NCBI GenBank assembly: GCA_018401885.1
Contig: JAGYKB010000010.1
Span: 1 to 64,000, forward strand
Direction of reading: 5' to 3'
DNA from: Gammaproteobacteria bacterium
GTDB taxonomy: Bacteria; Pseudomonadota; Gammaproteobacteria; Pseudomonadales; Pseudohongiellaceae
DNA: 64,000 nucleotides
The position numbers were made by a program, and so were the translations under genes. Position 1 is the stretch's first letter, and each line of letters opens with the position of its first letter. Positions 38,755 through 53,200 of this stretch are shown in pieces. A model generated the notes under the pieces. That model was not told the DNA's origin and ran no database searches. It saw only the letters and a list, made by a program, of their open reading frames with translations.

Positions 38755-39054
38755 TTAGCTGATGTCAGCAAAGTCAATTTCATGACCTGCTTCTAGGCGA
38801 ACATAAGCTTTTTTCCAGTCAGAGCGACGACGAATTCGACCGCCGGCTCCGCGCTTAGTTTTGCCCTTAACGTTAAGGATCTGAAGATCGGTAACCGATA
38901 CCTTAAATAGCGTCTCAACTGCCTCGCGAACCTCAGGCTTAGTTGCCGTTGTCGCAATGCGGAACGCATATTGGTTGTTACCTTCGCCCATCAACGTTGT
39001 CTTTTCAGAAACGTGTGGCCCTAGGATAATTTGATAGAGTCGCTCTTGGTTCAT
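38755..39054 (-). CDS. rplW: 50S ribosomal protein L23
   Basis: A 99-residue exit-tunnel protein that docks trigger factor and [24 protein letters not shown] (first half shown) and the [15 protein letters not shown] tail are typical. Its start overlaps the rplD stop by four bases, so the two are translationally coupled. Confidence 0.96.
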   Translation of the reverse strand: MNQERLYQIILGPHVSEKTTLMGEGNNQYAFRIATTATKPEVREAVETLFKVSVTDLQILNVKGKTKRGAGGRIRRRSDWKKAYVRLEAGHEIDFADIS

Positions 39055-39671
39055 GCCAGCATCTCCTCGACTTTCTTAAGCGCGGCGACTGTAATGATTA
39101 CGTTGTCGAATCCGACCAAGCTAACGGGGTCGATTCCGGCTACGTCTAGAACGTCTACCTTATGAAGGTTTCTCGCGGCTAGGTAGAGATTTGGTTCTAC
39201 CTGCTCGGAGATAATAAGCACGTTGTCGAGTTCGAACTCTTTGAGCTTTACGACAAGGTCTTTTGTCTTATGAGAGTCAATTGCGAAGTCGCTAACCGCG
39301 AATAAACGCTCCTGACGAATAAGCTCTGAGAGTATGCAGCGCATCGCACCACGGTACATCTTCTTATTGAGCTTCTTGCTGTGGTCTTGAGGACGAGCCG
39401 CAAACGTGACACCACCGCTGCGCCAGATAGGGCTACGAATAGTGCCCGAGCGAGCTCGGCCAGTGCCTTTTTGACGCCACGGCTTACGACCACCGCCGCG
39501 CACTTCAGAACGTGTCTTCTGCTGCACAGTACCCTGACGAGCACCAGCGAGATAAGTCACGACTGTCTGGTGGACCAGCGCTTCGTTATATTCTTTACCG
39601 AAGGCCTCGTCGGAGAGAGAGACCTTTTCTTTGCCCGCTTTCTTGCCAGGCAATGCAAGACTTAATTCCAT
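39051..39671 (-). CDS. rplD: 50S ribosomal protein L4
   Basis: A 206-residue tunnel protein. The extended loop [19 protein letters not shown] reaches the exit tunnel constriction. In E. coli L4 also represses its own S10 operon by acting on the leader before rpsJ. Here the long rpsJ-rplC spacer, with two hairpins, is a second place where such control could act. It lies three bases after rplC. Confidence 0.97.
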   Translation of the reverse strand: MELSLALPGKKAGKEKVSLSDEAFGKEYNEALVHQTVVTYLAGARQGTVQQKTRSEVRGGGRKPWRQKGTGRARSGTIRSPIWRSGGVTFAARPQDHSKKLNKKMYRGAMRCILSELIRQERLFAVSDFAIDSHKTKDLVVKLKEFELDNVLIISEQVEPNLYLAARNLHKVDVLDVAGIDPVSLVGFDNVIITVAALKKVEEMLA

Positions 39672-39674
39672 TGC

Positions 39675-40319
39675 TTACCCCTTGGCCTTAACAGCTGGTC
39701 GAACGACGACATTTGAACCAGTAGCGCCCGGAAGAGCACCCTTGATGAGAAGCAGATTGTTCTCGAGGTCGACGCGTACAATCTTCAGGCTCTGAGTTGT
39801 TGAACGCTCATTACCCATCTGACCAGCCATCTTCTTTCCTTTCCACACTCGGCCAGGCGTCTGACACTGACCAATTGAACCAGGCGCGCGGTGAGACAAT
39901 GAGTTGCCGTGAGTCGCATCCTGCATCTGGAAATTGTGCCGCTTAACGCCACCTTGGAAGCCCTTACCTTTTGACGTACCAGTGACATCAACCATTTGGC
40001 CTTCGGCAAATAGATCAACCTTGATCTCGCTGCCTGCAGTCAAATCAGCAATGTCTGCGTCTTCGGCGCGGAATTCCCATAACCCAGTGCCGGCTTCGGT
40101 GTTCGCCTTCGCAAAGTGACCAGCCATGCTCTTGGTTACGCGAGACGCGCGACGCGAGCCAGTAGTGACCTGAATAGCCGTATAGCCATCGGTTTCGGGA
40201 GTTTTAATCTGAGTAACCCGGTTAGGCTGTACTTCTACAACTGTAACAGGGATAGATGTGCCTTCTTCGGTAAAGATACGAGTCATCCCGCTCTTACGAC
40301 CGACTAATCCAATAGACAT
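39675..40319 (-). CDS. rplC: 50S ribosomal protein L3
   Basis: A 214-residue assembly-initiating protein. [14 protein letters not shown] at the start and the central loop [20 protein letters not shown], which reaches toward the peptidyl transferase centre, are diagnostic; it contains the glutamine that is methylated in E. coli. I chose the ATG at 40319 because GAGG lies eight bases upstream and homologues start MSIGLVG. It is separated from rpsJ by an unusually long 285-base spacer. Confidence 0.96.
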   Translation of the reverse strand: MSIGLVGRKSGMTRIFTEEGTSIPVTVVEVQPNRVTQIKTPETDGYTAIQVTTGSRRASRVTKSMAGHFAKANTEAGTGLWEFRAEDADIADLTAGSEIKVDLFAEGQMVDVTGTSKGKGFQGGVKRHNFQMQDATHGNSLSHRAPGSIGQCQTPGRVWKGKKMAGQMGNERSTTQSLKIVRVDLENNLLLIKGALPGATGSNVVVRPAVKAKG

Positions 40320-40604
40320 TTTAGTAAACCTCATCGTGCAAGGGGCTGAAACCCTCTATGGCCGCTGACGCGTTACACTATGTTCGTCACCGCAAATGGG
40401 TGACAGGAATATCAGTGCGCCAATACTTTTCTACAAAAGGGCAAGGAGGACTGAACTCTCGGTGCCTGGTCTGTTTTATTTCACGCTTAAGCACATGTGC
40501 GTCGGCGCTGTCTTGCTATGCTCGGCCTTAGCCTCGCAGCCCCAGCAGTATTAGTGCTGGCAGCTTTAGTTAGTGACCGCCGGGTCTAAGCCGGTGCCTG
40601 CTAT
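40320..40604 (-). promoter_or_regulatory. Long structured spacer between rpsJ and rplC
   Basis: These 285 bases hold no ORF that I can support. On the minus strand two clean hairpins are visible: CCAGCA...TGCTGG (40542-40560, seven-base loop) and GTCACC...GGTGAC (40386-40404, seven-base loop). Neither is followed by a T-tract. The rest is GC-mixed with further partial pairings. In most relatives these two genes lie much closer together, so the spacer is a candidate regulatory RNA element. Confidence 0.4.
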
Positions 40605-40916
<312 letters not shown>

Positions 40917-40956
40917 CTATCTAAAACTCCAAATAGTGTCTTTGGACAAAGTGTAC

Positions 40957-40986
40957 TTTAAATCGTAAATACGTTTTAGTTTTCAA
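40957..40986 (-). promoter_or_regulatory. Weak candidate promoter for the S10 operon
   Basis: On the minus strand a -35 TTGAAA (40981-40986) and a -10 TTTAAA (40957-40962) are separated by 18 bases, about 45 bases before rpsJ. A tuf terminator upstream means that some promoter must lie in this 206-base gap, and this is the best pair I can find. Confidence 0.35.
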
Positions 40987-41122
40987 GTAAAATCTACTTG
41001 AAGTCGAAAAAGAAGCGAGATTCTATTGCTGAGGGAAGGTTGTCGTTGATATCAACTGAAACCTACTAATCTCTCTTCTTCATTTGCCTTTAGTTCGAAG
41101 CATTACCTTTCATCACTGAGAC

Positions 41123-41144
41123 AAAAACACCCGGAGAGGTGTTT
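41123..41144 (-). terminator. Intrinsic terminator after the first tuf
   Basis: On the minus strand AAACACC and GGTGTTT (41125-41144) form a seven-pair stem with a six-base loop, followed by further T residues. It lies 16 bases past the tuf stop and separates the str operon from the S10 operon. Confidence 0.8.
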
Positions 41145-41160
41145 CCTGTTTAATCAGTAA

Positions 41161-42353
41161 CTATTCGATTATCTTCGCTACAACACCCGCGCCTACTGTG
41201 TGGCCAGTTTCACGGATCGCAAAACGTAGACCTTCGTCCATCGCGATTGGGGCAATCAACGTCACTCCATCTTCACGTTGTCACCAGGCATACAACCATT
41301 TCAACGCCCTCAGGGAGCTCAAGGCTAAGCACCCGTCACGTCTGTAGTACGGAAATAGAACTGTGGACGGTAGCCTTTTGAAGAATGGCGTGTGACGACC
41401 ACCCGTCCTTCGACAGGATGTACACCTGAAGCCTCAAATTTTTGTGCGGGCTTGACTGCAGCCCTTCTTTAGAAAGAACCTGACCTACGCTCAACGCCCT
41501 AGCGCCAGTACCACGCAGTAAAACACCCACACGTTCTCGCCCGTACGACCTTCTGCCCAGCAGCTTCAGGAACACCAAACGCCTGTACATACAGTCGTCG
41601 TGGTATCGCGGATACCCAATAATCTCAATTTCATCGCCAACGTTAACAATGCCGCGCTCAATACGACCAGTCACAACAGTAACGCGACCTGAAATCAGAA
41701 ACACGTCTTCGATAGGCATCAGGAAGGTTTACCGTCGCGCACAGGCTCAGGAAGCCATGAGCGTATCGCCGACAAGCTTCAATACCGATGCAACGCCGAT
41801 GTCTGACGTATCGCCCTCAAGCGCCTTTCAGTGCAGAACCGCTAACGATTGGCGTGTCGTCGCCTGGGAAGTGTCGTACGGTCGAGGAGCTCACGACTTC
41901 CATTTCAACAAGCTCCAAGAAGCTCTGCGTCGCCAAACCATGTCTGCCTTATTCATGAACACGACAATGTAAGGCACGCCAACCTGACGCGACAGCAAGA
42001 TGTGCTCGCGTGTCTGTGGCATAGGGCCGTCTGCAGCCGAACAACCAGAATAGCGCCGTCCATCTGTGGCAGCACCAGTGATCATGTTCTTGACGTAGTC
42101 GGCGTGTCCAGGACAGTCAACGCATAGTGACGATTAGTGAATCGCATTCAACGTGCGACGTTGAAATCGTGATACCACGCGCCTTCTCTTCAGGGGCATT
42201 ATCGATCTGCGAGAAATCACGCGCCGAACCACCGTAAGCCTCTGCGCAAACCTTCGTCAGTGCAGCAGTCAATGTTGTCTTACCATGGTCAACGTGCCCA
42301 ATCGTACCGACGTTTACGTGAACCTTACTTCTTTCGAATTTTTCCTTAGCCAC
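41161..42353 (-). pseudogene. tuf: Elongation factor Tu, copy 1, broken by many indels
   Basis: EF-Tu delivers aminoacyl-tRNA to the ribosome with GTP. The first 70 residues are normal ([19 protein letters not shown], then the GTP loop GHVDHGKT). From about 42150 the frame breaks repeatedly: identifiable EF-Tu pieces appear in all three frames down to the C terminus [12 protein letters not shown]. The total of 1193 bases is about right for a 397-residue EF-Tu, so losses and gains nearly cancel. A normal terminator follows. EF-Tu is essential, neighbours fusA and rpsJ are intact, and the second copy is broken in different places. This points to consensus error in a two-copy repeat, not to true pseudogenes. 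Confidence 0.85.
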
Positions 42354-42394
42354 AATATCACCTCATCTTGCTAAATTAATTTGTAGTTACTGGC

Positions 42395-44482
<2,088 letters not shown>

Positions 44483-44510
44483 AGCTTATGTCCTCAGTAG
44501 GAGTGTTTGT

Positions 44511-44981
44511 TTAGAAACGGTAGTGCGAGAATGCGCGGTTGGCTTCAGCCATACGGTGCACATCTTCACGCTTACGAACCGCGCTACCGCGGCCTTCTGA
44601 CGCGTCGAAAATTTCGCCGGCAAGACGAAGATCCATCGACTTCTCACCGCGCTTGCGCGAGTGCTCAACAAGCCAACGCATCGCGAGTGCGTTGCGGCGC
44701 TCTGCGCGGACCTCAACGGGCACCTGATAAGTAGCACCACCTACGCGACGCGATTTAACCTCAACCATCGGCGCGATCGCCTCAAGCGCCTTCTCGAACA
44801 CCTCGAGCGGATCTGCATTAGTCTTAGCGGCAACAACATCAAGCGCACCGTAGACGATCTTCTCGGCTACAGACTTCTTGCCATCGACCATCACGTGGTT
44901 CATAAATTTAGCGAGGATGATGTTTCCGAACTTAGGATCAGGCAGTATTTCGCGTTTTGCGACAACTCTTCTTCTTGGCAT
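44511..44981 (-). CDS. rpsG: 30S ribosomal protein S7
   Basis: A 156-residue head assembly protein. [19 protein letters not shown] and the C-terminal [20 protein letters not shown] (the last 20 residues) are typical. In E. coli S7 represses the str operon by binding the spacer between rpsL and rpsG. Here that spacer is 330 bases, much longer than in E. coli. The gene is followed by fusA after 28 bases. Confidence 0.97.
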   Translation of the reverse strand: MPRRRVVAKREILPDPKFGNIILAKFMNHVMVDGKKSVAEKIVYGALDVVAAKTNADPLEVFEKALEAIAPMVEVKSRRVGGATYQVPVEVRAERRNALAMRWLVEHSRKRGEKSMDLRLAGEIFDASEGRGSAVRKREDVHRMAEANRAFSHYRF

Positions 44982-45311
44982 TTTCGTATGACCTCAGTGT
45001 TTATTCAGGGAAATCTAGGATTCACTGCGTAGAATTTACGTAGTTACCTAGCCTTACTCTCTCTCGCCAGAGCTATGACGAGCCGCGCGTCCTTGCGCTT
45101 GTCTTTGATCTACCTCGCCTAGCGAGGATGGGCTAACTACACCGCCCTAGCTCAAAATTCTTCCTGCAACAAAGGCGCTGTCGACGAGTCGGTAGCGCCA
45201 CGCTCACCTCATTGTGAGCTCTCTGCTGAATCTAGGAAACCTTTTACTACGCTCGCCAGTTCGCTCGATATTTGCTCACCAGCTTGATTGTTTTAGCTCG
45301 CTTGCCTGGAC
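44982..45311 (-). promoter_or_regulatory. 330-base structured spacer between rpsL and rpsG
   Basis: No ORF can be supported here. On the minus strand three hairpins stand out: GCTCAC/GTGAGC (45202-45219, six-base loop), GGCGCT/AGCGCC (arms 45174-45179 and 45194-45199) and CCTCGC/GCGAGG (45113-45127, three-base loop). None has a T-tract, so they are not terminators. The corresponding spacer of E. coli binds S7 and controls translation. The enlarged version here is a good candidate for an S7-type or other leader RNA. Confidence 0.45.
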
Positions 45312-45686
45312 CTAACTCTTTGGTCGCTTAGCACCGTACTTAGAACGGCCCTGACGACGATCTGCAACGCCCGACGTATCGAGGCTACCGCGCACGGTGT
45401 GATAGCGCACACCCGGAAGGTCTTTTACACGACCACCGCGGATAAGCACGACAGAGTGCTCCTGAAGGTTGTGGCCTTCGCCGCCAATATACGAGGAGAC
45501 TTCGTAGCCATTAACCAGACGCACACGACAAACCTTTCGCAGAGCCGAGTTAGGCTTCTTAGGCGTCGTTGTATACACACGAGTACAGACTCCGCGCTTC
45601 TGGGGTGAACCCTGGAGGGCAGGAACGTCGCTTTTAACTACTTTGCTTTTGCGACCCTTACGTACTAACTGGTTAATCGTTGCCAT
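45312..45686 (-). CDS. rpsL: 30S ribosomal protein S12
   Basis: A 124-residue decoding-site protein. [19 protein letters not shown] carries the two lysines around position 43, and [20 protein letters not shown] the lysine near 88; both are of the streptomycin-sensitive wild type. It is the first gene of the str operon and has a strong promoter about 185 bases upstream. Confidence 0.97.
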   Translation of the reverse strand: MATINQLVRKGRKSKVVKSDVPALQGSPQKRGVCTRVYTTTPKKPNSALRKVCRVRLVNGYEVSSYIGGEGHNLQEHSVVLIRGGRVKDLPGVRYHTVRGSLDTSGVADRRQGRSKYGAKRPKS

Positions 45687-45832
45687 TGTCTGGTCAGACC
45701 TCTGTGACTAGTTTGCTGAAATTGCTAGCTAGCTGATATAAATAAAATTACCGTCAGATCACTTACTTCCGATCGACGCGCTCGCGTGGCCTAAAACGCC
45801 TCCCATTAAGGGATTTTGCTTAGGCGCACGAC

Positions 45833-45855
45833 GGTCGGCTTTACTACAGCCGACC
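45833..45855 (-). other. Hairpin in the str leader
   Basis: GGTCGGCT and AGCCGACC pair perfectly over eight bases around a seven-base loop, just downstream of the predicted rpsL promoter. There is no T-tract. It may be a leader structure for regulation or an end point for rpoC messages. Confidence 0.5.
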
Positions 45856-45868
45856 AAAAGGAGTGCGG

Positions 45869-45897
45869 ATTCTAAAGACCACACTCCCCTGAGTCAA
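45869..45897 (-). promoter_or_regulatory. Sigma-70 promoter of the str operon
   Basis: On the minus strand a -35 TTGACT (45892-45897) and a -10 TAGAAT (45869-45874) are separated by exactly 17 bases, in the 255-base gap between rpoC and rpsL. Transcription should start near 45862, giving a leader of about 175 bases before rpsL. Confidence 0.75.
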
Positions 45898-45941
45898 CCG
45901 TTATAGGCGAACTCGCTCGAAAGCGCGCCCGCCCCAAAACG

Positions 45942-48900
45942 CTAGGCGCCTGCGTTTTGCATTTCTTCTTTTAACGCTTCGCTCAACGCTGCTTCGACGT
46001 CGCTTGCGCTGACCGAATCTGACGCAGCATTTTCAGCATACGCCTTCTTACGCGCGGCATGATAAGCGAGTCCCGTACCCGCAGGGATCAAACGACCAAC
46101 AACCACGTTCTCTTTGAGGCCACGCAGGAAGTCACGCTTCCCTGTAACCGCAGCTTCAGTGAGTACGCGAGTTGTCTCTTGGAACGAAGCCGCTGAGATA
46201 AAGGACTCGGTCGCCAGCGAGGCTTTAGTAATGCCGAGCAACATGCGCTCGAATTTCGCCTCGGACTTGCCTTCTTCGCGAAGATTGTCATTAACCTCGA
46301 GAACCTGTGTATAGGTAAGCTGCTCGCCCTTGATAAGGTGTGATTCTCCCGGGTTCGTAACTTCAACCTTACGCAGCATCTGACGCACAATGACTTCAAT
46401 ATGCTTGTCGTTAATACGAACGCCCTGCAAGCGGTAAACATCTTGCACTTCGTTGACGATATATTGCGCGAGCGCCTCAACGCCCTTAAGACGCAGGATA
46501 TCGTGAGGGGCAGGTGGTCCTTCAGACACGACTTCACCTTTCTCGATGTATTCACCTTCGAACACAGTCATCGTGCGCCATTTAGGAATAAGCACCTCGT
46601 AATGATCGCTGCCGTCGATTGGGTTGATTCCATCCTTAGGCGTTATTACTAGACGACGCTTACCCTTGGTTTCTTTGCCGTAGCTAACCGTTCCAGAAAT
46701 CTCAGCGAGGATCGCCGGCTCTTTTGGCCTACGCGCTTCGAACAAGTCAGCAACACGCGGTAGACCACCCGTGATATCGCGAGTCTTCGAGCCCTCTTGC
46801 GGGATTCGAGCAACAACGTCACCGATGTTAAGCGCTGCGCCATCTTTCAATGAAACGATTGAGCCCGCTGGCAAGAAATAGTGTGCTGGGTGTGTAGTAC
46901 CCGGCAGGCAGATTTCTTTACCTTTCTTATCAACCACTGTGACCGCTGGACGCAATTCTTTAGCTGACGAAGAACGCTCGTTCGGGTCGATGACTGAGAT
47001 GCTAGACAGACCCGTGATTTCATCGGTCTGTTCGCGAACGGTAATACCCTCTTCCATGGCGCTGAATGCAACCATGCCCGCCACTTCCGATACGATCGGG
47101 TGTGTGTGGGGATCCCAAGTCGCGACGATCTGACCTGCTTCGACCGCAGTGTTCTTGCCGATTGTAATCAGCGCGCCGTATGGGAGCTTGTAACGCTCGC
47201 GCTCGCGGCCCTGCGTATCGTCCACGATAAGCTCACCCGAACGCGAGACAACAACGAGCTCGCCTTTGACGTTCTCTACAGTCTTCATGTTATGCAGGTG
47301 AACTGTACCTGTGTTCTTCACTTGAACACTGTCATTCGCCGTTGCTCGTGATGCGGCACCACCAATGTGGAAAGTACGCATCGTGAGCTGAGTACCAGGC
47401 TCTCCGATCGACTGTGCTGCAATAACACCGATCGCCTCACCGACATTCACCTGATGACCGCGCGCAAGATCGCGACCGTAACACGTCGAGCAGATGCCGA
47501 AGCGAGTGGCACAAGTGATTGGTGAGCGCACATAAACCTTATCGATGCCGTTAGCATCGAACACGTCTACTAGGCGCTCATTAATCAGCGCACCTTTTTC
47601 TGCGATGACCTCACCGGTCTCCTCGTTTGTCACATCAGCAGCCAGCGTTCGACCTAGAACGCGATCACCCAGTGGCGCGATGATGTCGCCTCCCTCAATG
47701 ATTGGTGCCATAGTAAGACCTTCCTCGGTACCGCAGTCCAGCTCAGTCACTACGAGATCCTGAGAGATATCAACCAAACGGCGAGTGAGGTAGCCCGAGT
47801 TCGCAGTCTTCAACGCCGTATCAGCAAGTCCCTTACGAGCACCGTGCGTCGAGGTGAAGTACTGCGAAACGCTGAGTCCTTCGCGGAAGTTAGCTGTAAT
47901 CGGAGTCTCGATAATTGAGCCGTCAGGACGGGCCATCAGGCCTCGCATACCTGCGAGCTGACGAATCTGCGCGGGGGAGCCACGAGCGCCCGAATCCGCG
48001 TAGATGTAAACCGAGTTAAACGATTCTTGCTGCTCTTCTTCGCCGGCCTTATTAATGACGGATTCCGTAGAGAGGCCTTCCATCATTGACTTGGCAACGA
48101 CGTCGTTTGCGCGAGACCAAATATCGATAACCTTGTTGTATTTCTCGCCTTGCGTAACGAGGCCAGAGGCAAACTGATTCTCAATTTCTTCAACTTCGTT
48201 ATTCGCCTGGCCGATGATCGCCGCTTTCTCGTCAGGAATAACGAAGTCGTTAACACCGATAGACGAGCCCGAGCGAGTCGAATATTTATAGCCTGTGTAC
48301 ATTAGTTGGTCTGCGAAAATAACCGTCTCTTTCAAGCCAACGTTGCGATAACAAGCATTCAATATTCCAGAGATTTGCTTCTTAGCCATCTTCTGGTTAA
48401 CCATCGAAAACGGAAGCCCCTTAGGCACGATGTTAGATAGCAATACTCGACCAACAGTCGTATCGACAATCGAGGTTGTAGCCACGAACTCGCCGTCTTC
48501 GTTCTTTTCATAGTCAGTAATGCGAGCCTTGATGCGCGCTTGCAAGTGGACGTTTCCTGAATCGTATGCACGCTGAACTTCTTTCGCATCAGCGAACGTC
48601 ATTCCCTCGCCCTTCGCGTTGACGCGCGAACGAGTCATGTAATACAGACCCAACACTACGTCTTGCGAAGGTACGATAATTGGCTCACCGTTCGCTGGCG
48701 CGAGAATATTATTCGTCGACATCATGAGCGTGCGCGCTTCGAGCTGCGCTTCGAGGGTCAACGGAACGTGAACCGCCATTTGGTCGCCATCGAAGTCCGC
48801 GTTGTAGGCCGCACAAACGAGAGGGTGCAATTGAATCGCCTTACCCTCGATTAAGACTGGCTCAAATGCCTGAATGCCAAGTCGGTGAAGCGTTGGCGCA

Positions 48901-50174
48901 CGGTTTAGCAGAACTGGATGCTCGCGAATGACGTCGGCTAGGATATCCCACACCTCTGCAGTCTCGCGCTCTACCATTTTCTTGGCGGCCTTAATAGTTG
49001 TGGCGAGGCCACGACGCTCCAGCTTACCGAAAATAAACGGCTTGAAGAGTTCGAGTGCCATTTTCTTAGGCAGTCCGCACTGATGCAAACGCAGCGTAGG
49101 TCCAACCACAATAACCGAGCGGCCTGAATAATCTACGCGCTTACCGAGCAAGTTCTGACGGAAGCGGCCCTGCTTGCCTTTGATCATATCGGCGAGCGAC
49201 TTTAGAGGACGCTTGTTAGAGCCCGTGATCGCGCGTCCGCGTCGGCCGTTGTCGAGCAAAGCGTCTACCGCTTCTTGCAGCATGCGCTTCTCATTTCGAA
49301 CGATGATGTCCGGTGCGTTAAGATCGAGCAAGCGCTTTAGGCGGTTGTTGCGGTTAATTACTCGACGATAAAGATCGTTGAGGTCAGATGTCGCAAATCG
49401 ACCGCCATCGAGAGGCACAAGAGGACGCAGGTCTGGCGGCAGAACCGGCAGAACATTCATTACCATCCATTCGGGCTTGTTACCTGACTCAGCAAACGCT
49501 TCAAGGAGCTTAAGGCGCTTCGATAATTTCTTGAGCTTGGTCTCAGAGTTTGTCGCTGGAATCTCCTCACGAAGACGCGCAACTTCAGCGTCAACTTCGA
49601 GGTCTTTCATCAGCGCTTGAATCGCCTCAGCGCCCATTTTGGCATCGAATTCGTCGCTGAACTCCTCCATCGCCTCGAAGTACTGCTCGTCGTTAAGCAG
49701 TTGCCCTTTTTCAAGATTCGTCATGCCGGGATCGGTCACAACAAAAGACTCAAAATAGAGGATTCGCTCGATGTCGCGAAGCGTCATATCGAGAAGCAAG
49801 CCTATACGCGAAGGCAAGGATTTGAGGAACCAAATGTGCGCAACTGGGCTCGCTAGTTCGATGTGCCCCATACGGTCACGACGAACCTTCGAAAGCGCAA
49901 CTTCGACTCCGCACTTTTCGCAAATGACGCCGCGATGCTTAAGTCGCTTGTACTTACCGCAAAGGCACTCATAGTCTTTTGTCGGGCCAAAAATTTTGGC
50001 GCAGAACAAACCATCGCGCTCAGGCTTGAATGTCCTATAGTTAATTGTCTCTGGCTTTTTCACTTCGCCGAATGACCACGCCCTGATCATCTCCGGAGAC
50101 GCGAGGCCGATGCGAATGGAGTCAAATTCATCCGATGGTGACTGAGACTTCAACAACCCTAGTAGGTCTTTCAT
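45942..50174 (-). CDS. rpoC: RNA polymerase beta-prime subunit
   Basis: A 1410-residue catalytic subunit. The zinc-binding [20 protein letters not shown] near the N terminus, the active-site [15 protein letters not shown] with its three metal-binding aspartates, the second zinc site ([16 protein letters not shown]) and the trigger-loop region are all present. The length matches Gammaproteobacteria. It starts 97 bases after the rpoB stop. The sequence is intact through more than 4 kb, so general base quality of the assembly is good here. Confidence 0.98.
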   Translation of the reverse strand: MKDLLGLLKSQSPSDEFDSIRIGLASPEMIRAWSFGEVKKPETINYRTFKPERDGLFCAKIFGPTKDYECLCGKYKRLKHRGVICEKCGVEVALSKVRRDRMGHIELASPVAHIWFLKSLPSRIGLLLDMTLRDIERILYFESFVVTDPGMTNLEKGQLLNDEQYFEAMEEFSDEFDAKMGAEAIQALMKDLEVDAEVARLREEIPATNSETKLKKLSKRLKLLEAFAESGNKPEWMVMNVLPVLPPDLRPLVPLDGGRFATSDLNDLYRRVINRNNRLKRLLDLNAPDIIVRNEKRMLQEAVDALLDNGRRGRAITGSNKRPLKSLADMIKGKQGRFRQNLLGKRVDYSGRSVIVVGPTLRLHQCGLPKKMALELFKPFIFGKLERRGLATTIKAAKKMVERETAEVWDILADVIREHPVLLNRAPTLHRLGIQAFEPVLIEGKAIQLHPLVCAAYNADFDGDQMAVHVPLTLEAQLEARTLMMSTNNILAPANGEPIIVPSQDVVLGLYYMTRSRVNAKGEGMTFADAKEVQRAYDSGNVHLQARIKARITDYEKNEDGEFVATTSIVDTTVGRVLLSNIVPKGLPFSMVNQKMAKKQISGILNACYRNVGLKETVIFADQLMYTGYKYSTRSGSSIGVNDFVIPDEKAAIIGQANNEVEEIENQFASGLVTQGEKYNKVIDIWSRANDVVAKSMMEGLSTESVINKAGEEEQQESFNSVYIYADSGARGSPAQIRQLAGMRGLMARPDGSIIETPITANFREGLSVSQYFTSTHGARKGLADTALKTANSGYLTRRLVDISQDLVVTELDCGTEEGLTMAPIIEGGDIIAPLGDRVLGRTLAADVTNEETGEVIAEKGALINERLVDVFDANGIDKVYVRSPITCATRFGICSTCYGRDLARGHQVNVGEAIGVIAAQSIGEPGTQLTMRTFHIGGAASRATANDSVQVKNTGTVHLHNMKTVENVKGELVVVSRSGELIVDDTQGRERERYKLPYGALITIGKNTAVEAGQIVATWDPHTHPIVSEVAGMVAFSAMEEGITVREQTDEITGLSSISVIDPNERSSSAKELRPAVTVVDKKGKEICLPGTTHPAHYFLPAGSIVSLKDGAALNIGDVVARIPQEGSKTRDITGGLPRVADLFEARRPKEPAILAEISGTVSYGKETKGKRRLVITPKDGINPIDGSDHYEVLIPKWRTMTVFEGEYIEKGEVVSEGPPAPHDILRLKGVEALAQYIVNEVQDVYRLQGVRINDKHIEVIVRQMLRKVEVTNPGESHLIKGEQLTYTQVLEVNDNLREEGKSEAKFERMLLGITKASLATESFISAASFQETTRVLTEAAVTGKRDFLRGLKENVVVGRLIPAGTGLAYHAARKKAYAENAASDSVSASDVEAALSEALKEEMQNAGA

Positions 50175-50271
50175 TCTAGATCCTCCACCTGACGCGGTTT
50201 GCGCGCCACGGCTTTAATATTCACTAATTCTTGCGTTTTAGTTCGCTTAACGAACCGACGTGAATGTCAGC

Positions 50272-53200
50272 TTATTTGCTGACATCCAACTCCATGTCGA
50301 TTGCAAGAGACCGAATCTCTTTCAAGAGAACGTTAAACGACTCAGGCATACCAGGCTCCATACGATGATCGCCGTCGACGATGTTCTTGTACATCTTCGT
50401 TCGGCCCGCAACGTCATCAGACTTCACGGTTAGCATCTCTTGCAGAGTATAGGCGGCACCATAGGCTTCGAGCGCCCACACTTCCATCTCTCCGAAGCGC
50501 TGACCGCCGAACTGAGCCTTACCACCAAGCGGCTGCTGCGTAACGAGGCTGTAACTGCCTGTCGAACGCGCGTGCATCTTGTCATCAACCAAGTGGTTGA
50601 GCTTAAGCATATACATAATGCCTACAGTGACTTTGCGATCGAACTCCTCACCGGAGCGACCGTCGCGCAGAGTAACCTGACCGCTCTCGTCGATACCCGC
50701 AAGCTCAAGCATGCCTTTAATCTCAGTCTCTGCTGCACCATCGAACACAGGTGTTGCCATTGGCACACCAGAGCGAAGGTTATTTGCAAGCTCAAGAATC
50801 TCGTCGTCGCTAAAGCTCTTGAGGTCCTCTTGCTTGTCACCGATTTTGTTGTAAACCTCGGTTAACAGCTTGCGAACGTCAGCGGCTTTTTTCTGTGAGT
50901 CGAGCATTGCGCCGATGCGATTACCAAGTCCTTTGGCTGCCGCACCGAGGTGAGTCTCGAGAATCTGACCCACGTTCATGCGTGAAGGTACACCTAGAGG
51001 ATTGAGCACGATATCTACCGGCTCGCCGCTTTCATCAAAAGGCATATCCTCAACTGGCATGATCACTGAGATCACACCTTTGTTACCATGACGACCGGCC
51101 ATCTTATCGCCCGGCTGAATGCGACGCTTAATCGCGAGGTATACCTTGACGATTTTGAGTACACCAGGTGCGAGGTCATCGCCCTGAGTAAGCTTGCCGC
51201 GCTTATCTTCATAACGCGCGTCTAACTCGGCACGACGCTCTTTGAGTTGCTCTTCGGCACGCTCTAACTGCTTATTGAGCGCGTCATCGGATAGTCGAAG
51301 CTTGAACCAATCTTCCCGCGGAAGATCCGTCAGATAAGCAGCCGTAACTTTTTGTCCCTTCTTAAGTTTGGGGCCACCGGCAACGACTTTGTTCAGCAAT
51401 GCCTTTTCCAGGCGCTCATAGGTGGCACCCTGAACGATGCGGAACTCATCTTCTATATCTTTACGCACTTTTTTAAGCTGCGATTCTTCAATCTCTTTCG
51501 CTCGCTTGTCTTTTTCGAGTCCGTCTCGTGTGAACACCTGAACATCAATCACTGTACCGGTGACACTCGTCGGAACGCGCTGTGATGTATCTTTCACATC
51601 AGACGCTTTCTCACCGAATATCGCACGTAGCAGCTTTTCTTCAGGCGTGAGCTGCGTCTCGCCTTTGGGAGTGACCTTGCCGACCAATATGTCGCCCGCG
51701 CTAACTTCAGCGCCGATGTAGACGATTCCCGACTCGTCGAGTTTACTTAAAGCACCTTCGCCCACGTTCGGGATATCTGCCGTGATCTCTTCAGCGCCTA
51801 ACTTCGTATCGCGAGCAACACAGGTAAGCTCTTGAATGTGAATAGTCGTGAATCGATCTTCTTTGACTACTCGTTCCGAAATAAGGATCGAATCTTCGAA
51901 GTTATAGCCGTTCCAAGGCATAAATGCGATACGCATATTCTGGCCGAGCGCGAGCTCACCCATATCTATCGAAGGACCATCGGCGAGAATATCCCCGCGA
52001 GTCACGATATCACCCTCTTTAACAAGTGGCTTCTGGCTAATACACGTATTCTGGTTTGAACGGGTGTACTTGGTCAGGTTGTAGATATCCACACCCGCTT
52101 CACCCGCGTCAGTTTCCTCGTCATTAACACGCACAATGATGCGGGCACCATCGACACTCTCGATCACACCGCCGCGGAAGGCCACTTCACACACACCCGA
52201 ATCGGCGGCGACATTTCGCTCCATGCCGGTGCCGACTAGCGGCTTCTCAGTCTTAAGTGTAGGCACAGCTTGGCGCTGCATGTTCGAGCCCATCAATGCG
52301 CGGTTAGCGTCATCGTGCTCGAGGAATGGAATCAATGCGGCAGCGACAGATACCATCTGCTGTGGCGCAACGTCCATGTAGTCAACTTCTTCACGGGGCT
52401 TGAGCGTTGTCTCGCCCTTATAGCGAACCGTCACTAGCGTATCGACAAACCCGCCTTTTTTATCAAGAGGCGCGCTTGCCTGCGCAATAACAAAGTCGCT
52501 TTCGTCAATCGCAGACAAGTAATCAATCTCGTCTGTTACCTTGTTTTTGACGACTTTACGATAAGGGCTTTCGAGGAAGCCGTAGTGGTTCGTCCGCGCG
52601 TAAGTCGCGAGCGAGTTGATGAGACCGATGTTTGGTCCCTCTGGCGTCTCGATCGGGCAGACACGGCCGTAGTGGGTCGGATGCACGTCGCGCACTTCGA
52701 AACCTGCACGCTCGCGAGTCAGACCACCCGGGCCAAGCGCTGAAACGCGGCGTTTGTGTGTGACCTCAGACAACGGATTGTTCTGATCCATAAACTGAGA
52801 GAGCTGGCTCGAACCGAAGAACTCTTTAATCGCCGCAGCAACAGGTTTTGCATTGATCATATCTTGTGGCATGAGACCTTCGGAGTCAGCCATGCTCAGA
52901 CGCTCTTTCACAGCGCGTTCGACGCGGACCAAACCAACGCGGAACTGATTCTCCGCCATCTCGCCGACTGAACGAATGCGGCGGTTACCAAGGTGATCAA
53001 TGTCGTCTACAGAGCCGAAGCCATTCCGGATATCTACGAGTGTTTTGAGTACATCGACGATATCGTCTTGATCTAGCACCGCAGACCCTTCTGTTTCCTG
53101 ACGGCCTAAGCGGCGGTTAAATTTCATCCGGCCAACAGCTGAGAGGTCGTAGCGCTCAGGAGAGAAGAACAGATTTGCGAATAGGTTTTCTGCCGATTCT

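Noticed and set aside
41161-42353. Calling both tuf genes true pseudogenes
   Set aside because: EF-Tu is essential, breaks are many and very small, the damage is limited to repeated sequence, and the two copies complement each other at the breaks.
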